A stretch of 64,000 nucleotides of DNA from Viscum album (taxonomy: Eukaryota > Streptophyta > Magnoliopsida > Santalales > Viscaceae), in assembly GCA_963277665.1 (NCBI GenBank), contig CAUJRU010000136.1, positions 1,364,001 through 1,428,000 on the forward strand, read 5' to 3'. A program made the translations under genes and the position numbers. Below are positions 47,696 to 59,953 of the stretch, in pieces (position 1 is the first letter of the stretch; every line of letters starts with the position of its first letter). Under the pieces are notes generated by a model that had not been told where the DNA came from, searched no databases, and worked only from the letters and a program-made list of their open reading frames with translations.

Positions 47696-49003
47696 GAGCT
47701 TCGGACACGTACAAAGCAAATTGGACCTAAGGTAAGGGAAATATCACAATCTCATTTTTATCCGAGATTGTTTATTCGTAAGTATTTACTGGGGTGTATT
47801 TTATCATCCACATCCATGTTCCCTCAATATGAAATATTGTTTCCATCCACTTGCAATAGTTTAAATCCAATTTTACCCTTAGGTGAGTTTTTAGTAAAGA
47901 ATATGAAAGGAATCTTTTGTCGTTTTTCCGTACGAGGTACTTTTTGACTTTTCCGACAAAAGTACGAAGAATGTTTTTTTTAACTTATACGGCATGAATG
48001 GATTTTTAAAACATTATTTCCAAGAAGCTTCCTTTACAAGTTTTCATGTTTATTTTTAATCAACTTCTTTTAGTTTATAATTGTATGACATGTTAAGAAA
48101 AGAAAAGTGTTTTTGAAAAGGAAAGGATATTTTCCTCAAGAATGGAGTTCAAGTGTTTTATCAAAATTATTTTCCATCTAAGATAATAAAGGGTTCTGTT
48201 TTTATCCCTTTAATTACATTGATTTGATTATGTTGTGAGGGAATTATTTTTATGAATTCATTTTCCTTATATGATTTTATGATGTCATGATGTTTCAAGA
48301 ATCCCATTTTTGTTACATGTGTTATGCGATGATGTATGTTTTATGATTATGTGGCACACATAAGAAAGGATTCATTATAAGATGGGTGGGACCTATATCT
48401 CCCTCCAATGCATTGGGTAAAGATTTTATATCTCATGAGATAGGCATGGCTGGAACGGAAGGTTATTTCGGTTCAGTGATACAGGACTGAAACGAGGAGT
48501 GAACTCGGTTCAGAAAGGGACTTTGTCCACTAAGATAGTCTTGGCAATGAGTCATGACTAACAAGAAATGATTTTCCATGATTATGTGTGCATGCCACAA
48601 AGTTTCAAGTTTTATGTTATGATTATGGGGATCTCATTTTCACTTCTATGATTTATTCCATGTTAAGATATTATGATCTCTTTTGCAGGTTTTGATCTTC
48701 ATAAAGATATGATATGATTTTTATTTCCTTTATTTGCCCTTGCTGAGCATTTGAGCTCACCCTTTTATGTTTTCTTTTCCCCAGGTCAGGAAGATGGATA
48801 TTAAATTGAATATGCTAAAAGGGACCCTAGATATGATGAAATAAACGGGAGATACTGTAGAAGATTTATGAACCAGTTGTTTATGTTTCCCAGTTTCTAA
48901 AGACACTATACCTATACGGTCCTTTGTGGTTTTGTCATATGTTGTAATAAGTGTGCTTCAATTTTGAAGTATTAACAATGTATGTAAAGTATGGGTCGTT
49001 ATA

Positions 49004-49008
49004 GTCAA
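49004..49008. repeat. Target site duplication, right copy
   Basis: GTCAA, matching 37059-37063. Confidence 0.9.
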
Positions 49009-49560
49009 ACATATCACAAAACCTTCAATACAATATAGAAGTTTTGTATCATAATAAATCAACTTCAAATAATCTTAAAATCCATCAAAGGATGTTGACA
49101 TAGATGAAATCAAAATTCTTTTTAAAGAAGTATCTCCTTTTATTTTGAAATCATTTAAGATCCATATAAAATAAAACATTTTCTTTGAAAATATTCTTAT
49201 AAGCTTGTATGGAAAGCTTTGAAGATTTTATAACGGCGTAAAATAACCGCACCCGCCGTATAAGTTAAAAAAAACATTCTTACCTCAATTCTGTCGAAAA
49301 GGTTAAAAAGGACCTTGTTTTGAAAACGACGGAAAGATTCCTTTATAAACCTCTTATAAAAAGTCAAACAAGGGTATAAATGACTTTAACCCATATTCTT
49401 GTAAATAGTAAAAATGTTTTGAAATACATTTTTAAGAAACATGGATGTGGATGATAAAGAGATCCCAGTAGATTATTACGTATAAACAACCTCGGATAAT
49501 GAAGAGATTGTGAAATAACCCTTACCTTGTACTTTTCCTTTGTTGGGGTAGGTTAACCTC

Positions 49561-50438
49561 CTGTATAATGGTGAAATAATTGTTATTAAATTATACAAGA
49601 ATCATATACATTAATATGATATCATATATGATCTTTTAACATTGCTTTATTAATAATATCTTAGTATTATCGTCGTTTCGGGTGATAATCGATTCGTTCT
49701 TCTTAAATGTTTGGTTACGTAAGACATGTTTGTAATGGATAGATTATATCTTATTCATAATCAGAATGATATTAACATTATTTTTAACCCTAAAATGAGA
49801 ATAATACTTGAATGGATATGATGGAGAATGAATCTTATCGCGTTCATGGAGACGGTAGTCCGTACGTACGCACGAACGCTACTTCCATTTAATTTTTATT
49901 TTAAAAGAATCGAATCCAAATGATACATAGGTATATTACTATTCCAGTATAATATAATATTTTATATATGTTACTTAAGTTCATTAACACCATCCTTTAT
50001 ACGTTCCATGTGTGGTATGAACGAGTCATATCATTTTAAGGGGGCGGTAGTCCGCACTTCCTCAAATGAAATTATCATATGTATATACAACATGAAACGA
50101 ATAATGGTATGAAATAAAATGGAATTACAGAAGCTTATATATAAAATATATATCATTAATATCATATTTAATTATAGTGCCATCATAATGGCCACCATGA
50201 GAGGCGGCAAGATGTATTTGAACAATCATCGTTTCGTGAGGCGTTAGTTTGCCATCCACAGAAACATTATGTTCATCATCCATTAGATGGAGTTGTGTGT
50301 ATGTGTAGTTTGAATCCTTCTTATAAAAACATCCTAGTATATTGTGGATACTGGTGTTGTTACAAAAGAAAGGAAATAAAAAGAGTTTGGAGGTTGGAGA
50401 AGCAAAATAAAGGAAAATAATTTAAGAGAAAACGTTAC
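49561..50438 (-). other. Leader intron, 878 bp
   Basis: In sense orientation: AAAG|GTAACGTTTTC .. CCATTATACAG|GAGG. Hairpin at 49840-49879, with one arm mismatch (GCGTTCATG) of the kind expected from CpG decay. Confidence 0.68.
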
Positions 50439-50607
50439 CTTTAATCTAGGTAACTCACTTTGGTTGGAACCAAAGGACTTCTTGAAATGCTTTCTGCCTA
50501 AGGGGAAGCTTCAAGGAGGAGGAGAGGGATGTGGGGAGCTTAGTTGGGCAGAGTTTGGACGAGCCAAGTGTCTTGAGAGGTGTGAGGAAAAGAGAAGGAG
50601 GAGTGCC

Positions 50608-50615
50608 CTTTTATA
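50608..50615 (-). promoter_or_regulatory. LTR TATA box
   Basis: TATAAAAG on the minus strand, alpha context. Confidence 0.55.
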
Positions 50616-52496
50616 AGAGGGGTGAGGGGCACCTTTGGAAAAGCTAGAAATATTAATTTATAATAAATTCATATTCGGTTTCCAAAGGCTCCAAAGTTGA
50701 CTATTCAAAGGATGAGGTGGGGATAGGTCGAAAACAACTCATCCAATAGAATTTATACAGGTTTTGGTACTTATATTAACCTTATCTTTAAGTATTAACT
50801 CTAAGTTAATTAGTTTCACTTTTACAATGTCTCTTTGTATTTTTATATTATATGGTTAATAAACTTACCATATACATACAAGCGACCCACAAGTGGTCCA
50901 TTAATGATGAACCTATCCTGATATAAGTCTTTTGGCCGAACCTTAGATTTTTAGGAATTTAATATCAATTAATAATATAATATTTGTTTTAAGAACTCTT
51001 TTATGTCAATTTTGACACTATTCAATAGTTGATTTTTGTGAAACTCATAACAGATTGATTACTTAGAACAAAGTCAATTAAATCAATCCTAATATATCAT
51101 ATTATCCTAGAAAATTAGTTTAATTCATTAAAAGTTTCATATTATATTTATTTGGGTATTTATAATATCAATTATTTTAATTTTTCACTATTATAGTAAT
51201 TACTGCATCATCATTGTGTCATAAATTAAATAAATTATTTAATGTCTAAAAATTATAAATAAAATATCATTATGTAGGAAATCTTTTTAGCTTTCTAATG
51301 AATATTTATAATCGAAAATCCAACATGTATAACCCTATGTAAAAATTGTTCTTCTAAAAGATGTAAGCTTATGCCATTTTTATTTTTATTTTAACTTTAT
51401 TAATATAATGTGTCCCTACCACATACAAGTGGCTCCAAGGGGTCCCCAAATTGACCCAAGGATGCTCATGGTCGGGTATGTGTCCACCAATAATGTTAGG
51501 ACACGTTTTAGGGTAACTTTGTATTATTATAATATTATTTTTTTAACCCTTATTTACCGGATTTACCCTTTAACCATGGTAAATAAAATATTTACCGCAG
51601 TAATTATTCAAAATGTGTAAAAATAAAAGTTACCTATTTACATAATTTGGACATCCTGATTCCAAATATGGAATCCATTTTCCTAAATTCAAAACACAGA
51701 AGTGGCAGAAATTAATTTAAAATTAATTCCCGCTGTCAAAACAAAAAGCGTGTTTTTAAGAGATAATAACTATCAAAAGATTGACACTTGTTTATGTTCG
51801 GTTTAATTGTAAAATTATGTCCAATGACCAAAATTATATTAAATGATAAAAATATATTCTAAATATACTTTAAAACTACTAAAATTCATAATTTATCACT
51901 ATTAATTATTCTGATTAAAAAAGTTGTTTTTAATTAAAATTTAGTAATTTTCACTATTCATCAAAATATGAAAGTTATCTGAAAAGTACCAAAATTTCAC
52001 CCTAGGCTAAATTAGATATTCCGAATCCAAAAATGAAGTCCATTTTGAAATATAAAATATATATAATTTTAAAAAGTAGGTATTATTATTCACAACGGCT
52101 AGTTTAATTAGTTGTGGTGTGTGTTAGAACTCGAGGTTGCGTACAACACACGCTATCGCATTATTCAAAGGGAAACGTACCGTGGAAGCTTGGGGTGTTT
52201 CATTTTAAATTTTTGATGTCCCCATTTAGTCAAAAAGTTTAAAATATTGTATTTAAAAAGGTTTCACTATTAGAAGTTGATAAAAGTGAAATACTGAAAA
52301 TGAATCTGTTCTTGCATTATGACTAAGAAACTCATAATAGGTATTCTAAAATTATAAGGATTATATAAAGTTCAAAATGTAGTTAATTCTATTCATGACC
52401 TCTTTTAATGGTGTGATTGAACTCGGTGTTGCGTGTAGTGCAAGTTATTGAATTATTTTTAAGAAATAACACACTCTGAAATCCTGGGGTGTTACA

Positions 52497-53007
52497 TTCT
52501 CCCCTCCTTCAATAAATTGCGTCCTCGCAATTTGAAATTGTTCTTCGAAAATAAAAGGTTGAAAGTAGAAAATATATTTGTGGGAAAACCCACATCGGAA
52601 ATTGGGTTACTAAAATTTAGTCTTAATATGAGGAAAAGAGAAATTAAAGGGTCACCACCAAATTATGATCTTGATTAGGAGAACATTGGTGGCAATTAGA
52701 GACATATAATTGGAGGAAAAACGTAAATATTTATAGGTAGTGATTGAGGTCATCAATCACAAACAAGTATAAAATTGAGGTCCTTAAACTCATCAATTTA
52801 TGATGATTTGAAATACCATCGGTTCAACAAAACATAGGGTATTAGGATAACACATTTTTGACGTTTCAAAATATCTTAGTTGAAATCCCACATCGAAAAA
52901 TGAATTAATGAGGTCTCTATTTAAAATAAAGAGTGTAAAGTATGAAGATTACCGAAAATAACACATACTAGGGTTCCATGTAGGAAAATATGGATATGGA
53001 AGAGAAA
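52497..53007 (-). mobile_element. 3' internal fragment, truncated
   Basis: Purine tract at 52497-52510, then the two-block 3' region. It breaks at about 53004-53007 (GAAA in both parents) into LTR leader sequence matching 7430 onward. The rest of the internal region and the LTR end are deleted. Confidence 0.75.
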
Positions 53008-53652
53008 ACATTTAAAAGTCACACTATTTGTCAAGAAGCCATTTAAAAATAGATTTTTGAATCAAAGTGTCCCATACCACTTTGAAACCTTTTAAAAGGA
53101 TTTTTAATTTCTAAACTTTAATGTCCATATAAATAAATCCTTAAAACCATTTTTAAAACATGGACATTAATGAGAAAGATTTAGATGAATAAGTCTTTAA
53201 AACATTTAAAAATGGTATTTTAGTTAGAGATTCTAACCAAAAGAGAGACACTTGAATGAAAATAATTGAGGTAATCAAAACTTTGTAATATCATGAGAAT
53301 AAAGGGAATTCATGATATACTATGTCAAAGTACATTATATACACCACATAAAAGTGATTTGGTGTATATCAACAAAGAAGTCTCAATGGAATGTAAGTTG
53401 AGATGAAATCTCTCATAAAGGCCATATCCCAGTAGATTATTACGTATAATACAACCTCGGATAATGAAGAGATTGTGAAATAACCCTTACCACGTTAATC
53501 AACTGAGTCGCATGGCCAAAAGTTAATAACCACCAAATGATTTACAGAATAACATGAATATAAAGTGAATCATGATAATATATATCAAATGGAAGTACAC
53601 AATACACCACTTTCAATAATTTAGTAGCGAACAATGGAAATCTCACGGAATT
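53008..53652 (-). mobile_element. Fragment of LTR downstream leader, rearranged
   Basis: 53008-53427 matches the leader around 7430-7830. At 53428 it changes to exon 2-proximal sequence (CCCAGTAGATTATTACG, as at 12985). At 53491 it enters a variant module found in reverse at 55857-56040. It ends at an inversion at 53653-53655 (GAA on both sides). Confidence 0.65.
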
Positions 53653-54749
53653 GAATAGTAATACTTAATTTTTGAAATTATATATATTTTATATTTCAAA
53701 ATGGACTTCATTTTTGGATTCGGAATATCAAATTTAGCCTAAGGTGAAATTTTGGTACTTTTCGGATAACTTTCATATTTTAATGAATAGTAAAAATTAC
53801 TAAATTTTAATTAAAAACAACTTTTTTAATCAAAATAATTAATAGTGATAAATTATGAATTTGAGTGGTTTTAAAGTATATTTAGAATATATTTTTACAA
53901 TTTAATATAATTTTGGTCATTGGACATAATTTTACAATTAAACCGAACATAAACAATTGTCAATCTTTTGATAGTTATTATCTCTTAAAAACACGCTTTT
54001 TGTTTTGACAGCGGGAATTAATTTTAAATTAATTTCTGCCACTTCTGTGTTTTGAATTTAGAAAAATGGATTCCATATTTGGAATCAGGATGTTAAAATT
54101 GTGTAAATAGGTAACTTTTATTTTTAGACATTTTGAATAATTACTGCGGTAAATATTTTATTTACCATGGTTAAGGGTAAATCCGGTAAATAAGGGTTAA
54201 AAAATAATATTATAATAATAATAAATTACCCTAAAACGTGTCTTAACCCTATTGGTTGATACATGGTCGACCATGTGCATCTTTGGGTCTGTTTTGGGAC
54301 CCCATGGATCCACTTGTAAGTGATAATGACACATTATATTAATAAAGTTAAAATAAAAATAAAAATGGCATAAGCTTACATCTTTTAGAAGCAAAATTTT
54401 TACATAGGGTTATACATGTTGGATTTTAGATTATAAATATTCATTAGAAAGATAAAAAGATTTCCTACATAATGATATTTTATTTATAATTTTTAGACAT
54501 CAAATAATTTAAATTATTAATGACACAATAATGATGCATCGTTTACCTCATTAATAAATCATTTAAATAAATAAGATTATAATGATTAAACTATTATCTA
54601 AAACCTGTCCAATTCTTATTGGTTGATGTTATTTAGATTATGAGTCATCTTATCTTCGACCTAAATGATTTTTGGACCATTATAAACCGAATATAATTAT
54701 ATTATAAAGTAATACTTTCACTCTTTCCTAAAGAGCCCCTCCTCTCCCT

Positions 54750-54757
54750 TATAAAAG
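54750..54757 (+). promoter_or_regulatory. LTR TATA box, beta-type promoter
   Basis: TATAAAAG followed by GAGACCACTTC, beta context. Confidence 0.55.
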
Positions 54758-54925
54758 GAGACCACTTCTACTCATTCCTCACACCTCTCAAGCCACTTGG
54801 CTCGTCCAAACTCTGCCCAACTAAGCTCCCCACATCCCTCTCCTCCTCCTTGAAGCTTCCCCTTAGGCAGAAAGCATTTCAAGAAGTCCTTTGGTTCCAA
54901 CCAAAGTGAGTTACCTAAATTAAAG

Positions 54926-55814
54926 GTAACATTTTCTCTTAAATTATTTTCAATTATTTTGCTTCTCCAACCCCCAAACTCTTTTTATTTCCTTTCTTTT
55001 GTAACAACACCAGTATCCTCAATATACTAGGATGTTGTTATAAGAAGGATTCAAACTACACATTCACACAACTCCATCTAATGGATGATGAACATAATGT
55101 TTCTGTGGATGGCAAACTAACGCCTCACGAAACGATGATTGTTCAAATACATCTTACCGCCTCTCATGGTGGCCATTAGGATGGAACTGTAATTAAATAT
55201 GATATTAATGATATATATTTTATATATAAGCTTCTGTAATTCCATTTTATTTCATACCATTATTCGTTTCATGTTGTATATACATACGATAATTTCATTT
55301 GAGGAAGTGCGGACTACCGCCCCCTTAAAATGATATGACTCGTTCATACCACACATGGAACGTATAAAGGATGGTGTAAATGAACTTAAGTAACATATAT
55401 AAAATATTATATTATACTGGAATAGTAATATACCTATGTATAATTTGGATTCGATTCTTTTAAAATAAAAATTAAATGGAAGTAGCGTTCGTGCGTACGT
55501 ACGGACTACCGTCTCCACGAACGCGATGAGATTCATTCTCCATCGTATCCATTCAAGTATAATTATCATTTGATGATTTAAAAATGATGTTTAAGAACTT
55601 GATAGCATTCTGGATATGAATAATATACATCCCATTAATAACGAATATGGCTCACATAACAAAGAATATAAAGTAAAATGAACCCGTTAACACCCAAAAT
55701 GACGATAATTCTAAGATATTATTAACAAATCAATGATAAAAGATCACATATGATATCATATTAAAGTAAATGATTCTTTTATTATTCAATAACAATTATT
55801 TCACCATTATACAG
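54926..55814 (+). other. Leader intron in the LTR, 889 bp
   Basis: AAAG|GTAACATTTTC .. ATACAG|GAGG, with the hairpin at 55485-55524. Confidence 0.7.
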
Positions 55815-55856
55815 GAGGTAAACCTACCATCGACCAAGGAAAAAGTACAATGTAAG

Positions 55857-56040
55857 GGATTCTATTATCTCACTTTCAATTCCGTGAGATTTCCATTGTT
55901 CGCTACTAAATTATTGAAAGTGGTGTATTGTGTACTTCCATTTGATATATATTATCATGATTCACTTTATATTCATGTTATTCTGTAAATCATTTGGTGG
56001 TTATTAACTTTTGGCCATGCGACTCAGTTGATTAACGTGG
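55857..56040 (+). repeat. Extra leader module, diverged partial duplicate
   Basis: This roughly 184-bp block is related to the sequence that follows it. Both start TAAGGG..ATCTCACTTT.AATTCCGTGAGA and mention a variant TGGTGTAT..GTGTACT stretch. It is absent from the other plus-strand LTRs, but a reverse copy stands at 53491-53650. Confidence 0.6.
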
Positions 56041-58514
56041 TAAGGGTTTTCGTATCTCACTTTTAATTCCGTGAGAATTCCATTGATCACCACTTAATTA
56101 TTGCATGTGGTGTATGTGTACTACCCATGATCGTATTCATTGTGTAATATACATTAATTTATGGGTATTTACATCATCATGGTATGATACTTCTTTCATG
56201 GGTGTATGTTTCGTAAGTTACCTAATCGATAAGGGAATTTGAGATTTCAATTTCCACTCATTTGGCTTTACACATATTTCATTGATTATATTACCCCAAG
56301 ATTATGTGTGGAATCACTATTCATTTGATTATGTCATAATTTCCACTCCCCTTCCTGTGGATAGAAGTTTGGTACACATAATCACTCCATTGGTAATTCT
56401 CAAGTCATTGATATGAATTTGATAAGAGTAATTTTAACTCATTCTCCATTTGTTGAGTTAAACATCCAATTCGTTGGTATTGTTTTTACAAGAATATGTG
56501 TGAATGTCCTTTGATTGTTTTACACTGAATATCCAATCATATTTAGTGTATTTATATTTGTCACACATAATTATGTCATTGATTTATCCTTAACCTAAGG
56601 ATACAACCTTTTTGAGAAATTTCATCTCAATTTACATTCCATTGAGACTTCTTTGATGATATACACCAAATCACTTTTATGTGGTGTATATAATGTACTT
56701 TGACATAGTATATCATGAATTCCTTTATTCTCATGATATTAAAATGTTTTGATTACCTCAATTATTTGTATTCAAGTGTCTCTCTTTTGGTTAGAAACTC
56801 TAACCAAAATACCATTTTAAAATGTTTTAAAGAATTATTCTTCTAAATCATGCTCATTAATGTCCATATTTTAAAAATGGTTTTAAGGATTTATTTATAT
56901 GGACATTAAAGTTTTAAAATTAAAACTCCTTTTAAAAGTTTCAAAGTGGTATGGGACACTTTGATTCAAAAATATACTTTTAAACGGCTTCTTGACAAAT
57001 AGTGTGACTTTTAAATGTTTTCAAGAAAAGGGGGATATTTCTCTCAAATAGTTTTGATGATTATTTTCATCTATGTCAACATCCTTCATTATTATTGATT
57101 GAGGTTAATGTGATACAATACAATCTTCTATATTGTATCGAATGAATTATGTTTGACTGTGGATGTCCTATTTTTATACCATTCATGGTTTGTGGTGAAA
57201 GTATTGACATTTCGTATGCTAGTTTAATACGAATGTTTACGTTATGTTTAATCCTTTTCATATGGGAATGCATTGGACTTAATGGGGACATCAAAAAAAT
57301 TAAAATAAAACATTCCAAGCTTCCACGGTACGCTTTCCTATGAATAAAACAGTAGCGTGTGTTGTACGCAACTTCGAGTTTTAACACACACCACAACCGA
57401 TCAAACTAGCCGTTATGAATGGTAATACTTAATTTTTGAAATTATATATATTTTATATTTCAAAATGGACTTCATTTTTGGATTTGGAATATCAAATTTA
57501 GCCTAAGGTGAAATTTTGGTACTTTTCGGATAACTTTCATATTTTGATGAATAGTAAAAATTACTAAATTTTAATTAAAAACAACTTTTTTAATCAAAAT
57601 AATTAATAGTGATAAATTATGAATTTGAGTGGTTTTAAAGTATATTTAGAATATATTTTTACCATTTAATATAATTTTGGTCATTGGACATAATTTTACA
57701 ATTAAACCGAACATAAAAAAGTGTCAATCTTTTGATAGTTATTATCTCTTAAAAACACGCTTTTTGTTTTGACAGCGGGAATTAATTTTAAATTAATTTC
57801 TGCCACTTATGTGTTTTGAATTTAGAAAAATGGATTCCATATTTGGAATCAGGATGTTCAAATTGTGTAAATAGGTAACTTTTATTTTTAGACATTTTGA
57901 ATAATTACCGCGGTAAATATTTTATTTACCATGGTTAAGGGTAAATCCGGTAAATAAGGGTTAAAAAATAATATTATAATAATACTAAATTACCCTAAAA
58001 CGTGTCTTAACCCTATTGGTTGATACATGGTCGACCATGGGCATCTTTGGGTCTGTTTTGGGACCCCCATGGATCCACTTGTAAGTGATAATGACACATT
58101 ATATTAATAAAGTTAAAATAAAAATAAAAATGGCATAAGCTTACATCTTTTAGAAGAACAATTTTTACATAGGGTTATACATGTTGGATTTTAGATTATA
58201 AATATTCATTAGAAAGATAAAAAGATTTCCTACATAATGATATTTTATTTATAATTTTTAGACATCAAATAATTTAAATTATTAATGACACAATAATGAT
58301 GCAACGTTTACCTCATTAATAAATCATTTAAATAAATAAGATTATAATGATTAAAATATTATCTAAAACCTGTCCAATTCTTATTGGTTGATGTTATTTA
58401 GAATATGAGTCATATTATCTTCGACCTCAATGATTTTTGGACCATTATAAACCGAATATAATTATATTATAAAGTAATACTTTCACTCTTTCCTAAAGAG
58501 CCCCTCCTCCCCCT

Positions 58515-58522
58515 TATAAAAG
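58515..58522 (+). promoter_or_regulatory. LTR TATA box, beta-type promoter
   Basis: TATAAAAG in the beta context. Confidence 0.5.
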
Positions 58523-58690
58523 GAGACCACTTCTACTCATTCCTCACACCTCTCAAGCCACTTGGCTCGTCCAAACTCTGCCCAACTAAGCTCCCCACAT
58601 CCCTCTCCTCCTCCTTGAAGCTTCCCCTTAGGCAGAAAGCATTTCAAGAAGTCCTTTGGTTCCAACCAAAGTGAGTTACCTAAATTAAAG

Positions 58691-59579
58691 GTAACAATTT
58701 CTCTTAAAGTATTTTCATTTATTTTGCTTCTCCAACCCCCAAAATCTTTTTATTTCCCTTATTTTGTAACAACAACAGTATCCTCAATATACTAGGATGT
58801 TGTTATAAGAAGGATTCAAACTACACATTCACACAACTCCATCTAATGGATGATGAACATAATGTTTCTGTGGATGGCAAACTAACGCCTCACGAAACGA
58901 TGATTGTTCAAATACATCTTACCACCTCTCATGGTGGCCATTAGGATGGCACTGTAATTAAATATGATATTAATGATATATATTTTATATATAAGCTTCT
59001 GTAATTCCATTTTATTTCATACCATTATTCGTTTCATGTTGTATATACATACGATAATTTCATTTGAGGAAGTGCGGACTACCGCCCCCTTAAAATGATA
59101 TGACTCGTTCATACCACACATGGAACGTATAAAGGATGGTGTAAATGAACTTAAGTAACATATATAAAATATTATATTATACTGGAATATTAATATACCT
59201 ATGTATAATTTGGATTCGATTCTTTTAAAATAAAAATTAAATGGAAGTAGCGTTCGTGCGTACGTACGGACTACCGTCTCCACGAACGCGATGAGATTCA
59301 TTCTCCATCGTATCCATTCAAGTATAATTATCATTTGATGATTTAAAAATGATGTTTAAGAACTTGATACCATTCTGGATATGAATAATATACATCCCAT
59401 TAATAACGAATATGTCTCACATAACAAAGAATATAAAGTAAAATGAACCCGTTAACACCCGAAATGACGATAATTCTAAAATATTATTAACAAATCCATG
59501 ATAAAAGATCATATATGATATCATATTAAAGTAAATGATTCTTTTATTATTCAATAACAATTATTTCACCATTATACAG
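58691..59579 (+). other. Leader intron in the LTR, 889 bp
   Basis: AAAG|GTAACAATTTC .. ATACAG|GAGG, with the hairpin at 59250-59289 (perfect 9-bp arms). Confidence 0.7.
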
Positions 59580-59953
59580 GAGGTAAACCAACCATCGACC
59601 AAGGAAAAAGTACAATGTAAGGGTTTTCTTATCTCACTTTTAATTCCGTGAGAATTCCATTGATCACCACTTAATTATTGCATGTGGTGTATGTGTACTG
59701 CCCATGATCGTATTCATTGTGTAATATACTTTAATTTATGGGTATTTACATCATCATGGTATGATACTTCTTTCATGGGTGTATGTTTCGTAAGTTACCT
59801 AATCGATAAGGGAATTTGAGATTTCAATTTCCACTCATTTGGCTTTACACATATTTCATTGATTATATTACCCCAAGATTATGTGTGGAATCACTATTCA
59901 TTTGATTATGTCATAATTTCCACTCCCCTTCCTGTGGATAGAAGTTTGGTACA

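Larger units (their letters stand above)
37064..49003 (+). mobile_element. Complete Ty3/gypsy Tekay-type chromovirus, young insertion
   Basis: The 11940-bp element has two 3598-bp LTRs, a primer site 40664-40675, gag-pol 40885-45366 with two in-frame stops, a purine tract 45393-45405 and the GTCAA target duplication. It was assigned to the Tekay/Del clade from its long LTRs, TGGTATCAGAGG primer site, pol order PR-RT-RH-INT and a C-terminal chromodomain-like region. About 20 substitutions and no length difference between the LTRs indicate recent insertion. It sits inside the 5' LTR of N3 in opposite orientation. Confidence 0.95.
45406..49003 (+). mobile_element. 3' LTR of the full Tekay element
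   Basis: The LTR is 3598 bp, same length as the 5' LTR with about 20 differences by eye (for example near 45413, 46006, 46128, 46504). TATA box 46827-46834, intron 47004-47695, hairpins 47171-47215 and 47358-47402. It is followed by the right GTCAA. Confidence 0.95.
49009..52496 (-). mobile_element. 5' LTR of N3, right part up to its start
   Basis: Continuation of 36288-37063 after the nested element. Exon 2 end at 49560, intron 49561-50438 (878 bp), TATA box 50608-50615 (alpha type), extended U3, LTR start TGTAACACCCC at 52496. To the right it abuts a purine tract rather than unique DNA, so it is also shared between two internal regions. Confidence 0.85.
53653..57283 (+). mobile_element. 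LTR fragment, plus strand, both ends lost
   Basis: It starts about 110 bp into U3 and has a beta-type TATA box at 54750-54757, intron 54926-55814 and a long leader. It carries an extra diverged module at 55857-56040. It breaks at 57281-57283 (AAT), where the leader jumps into the U3 of another LTR. Confidence 0.75.
57284..59952 (+). mobile_element. LTR fragment, plus strand, truncated at both ends
   Basis: It begins in the extended U3 head (GGGGACATC), passes the decayed inner start near 57307 and a beta TATA box at 58515-58522, then intron 58691-59579. It stops in the downstream leader at 59951-59953 (ACA) at an inversion. Confidence 0.75.

Noticed and set aside
37064..49003. An endogenous retrovirus-like element with an env gene
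   Set aside because: The purine tract and LTR follow integrase by about 25 bases. There is no room for an envelope frame.
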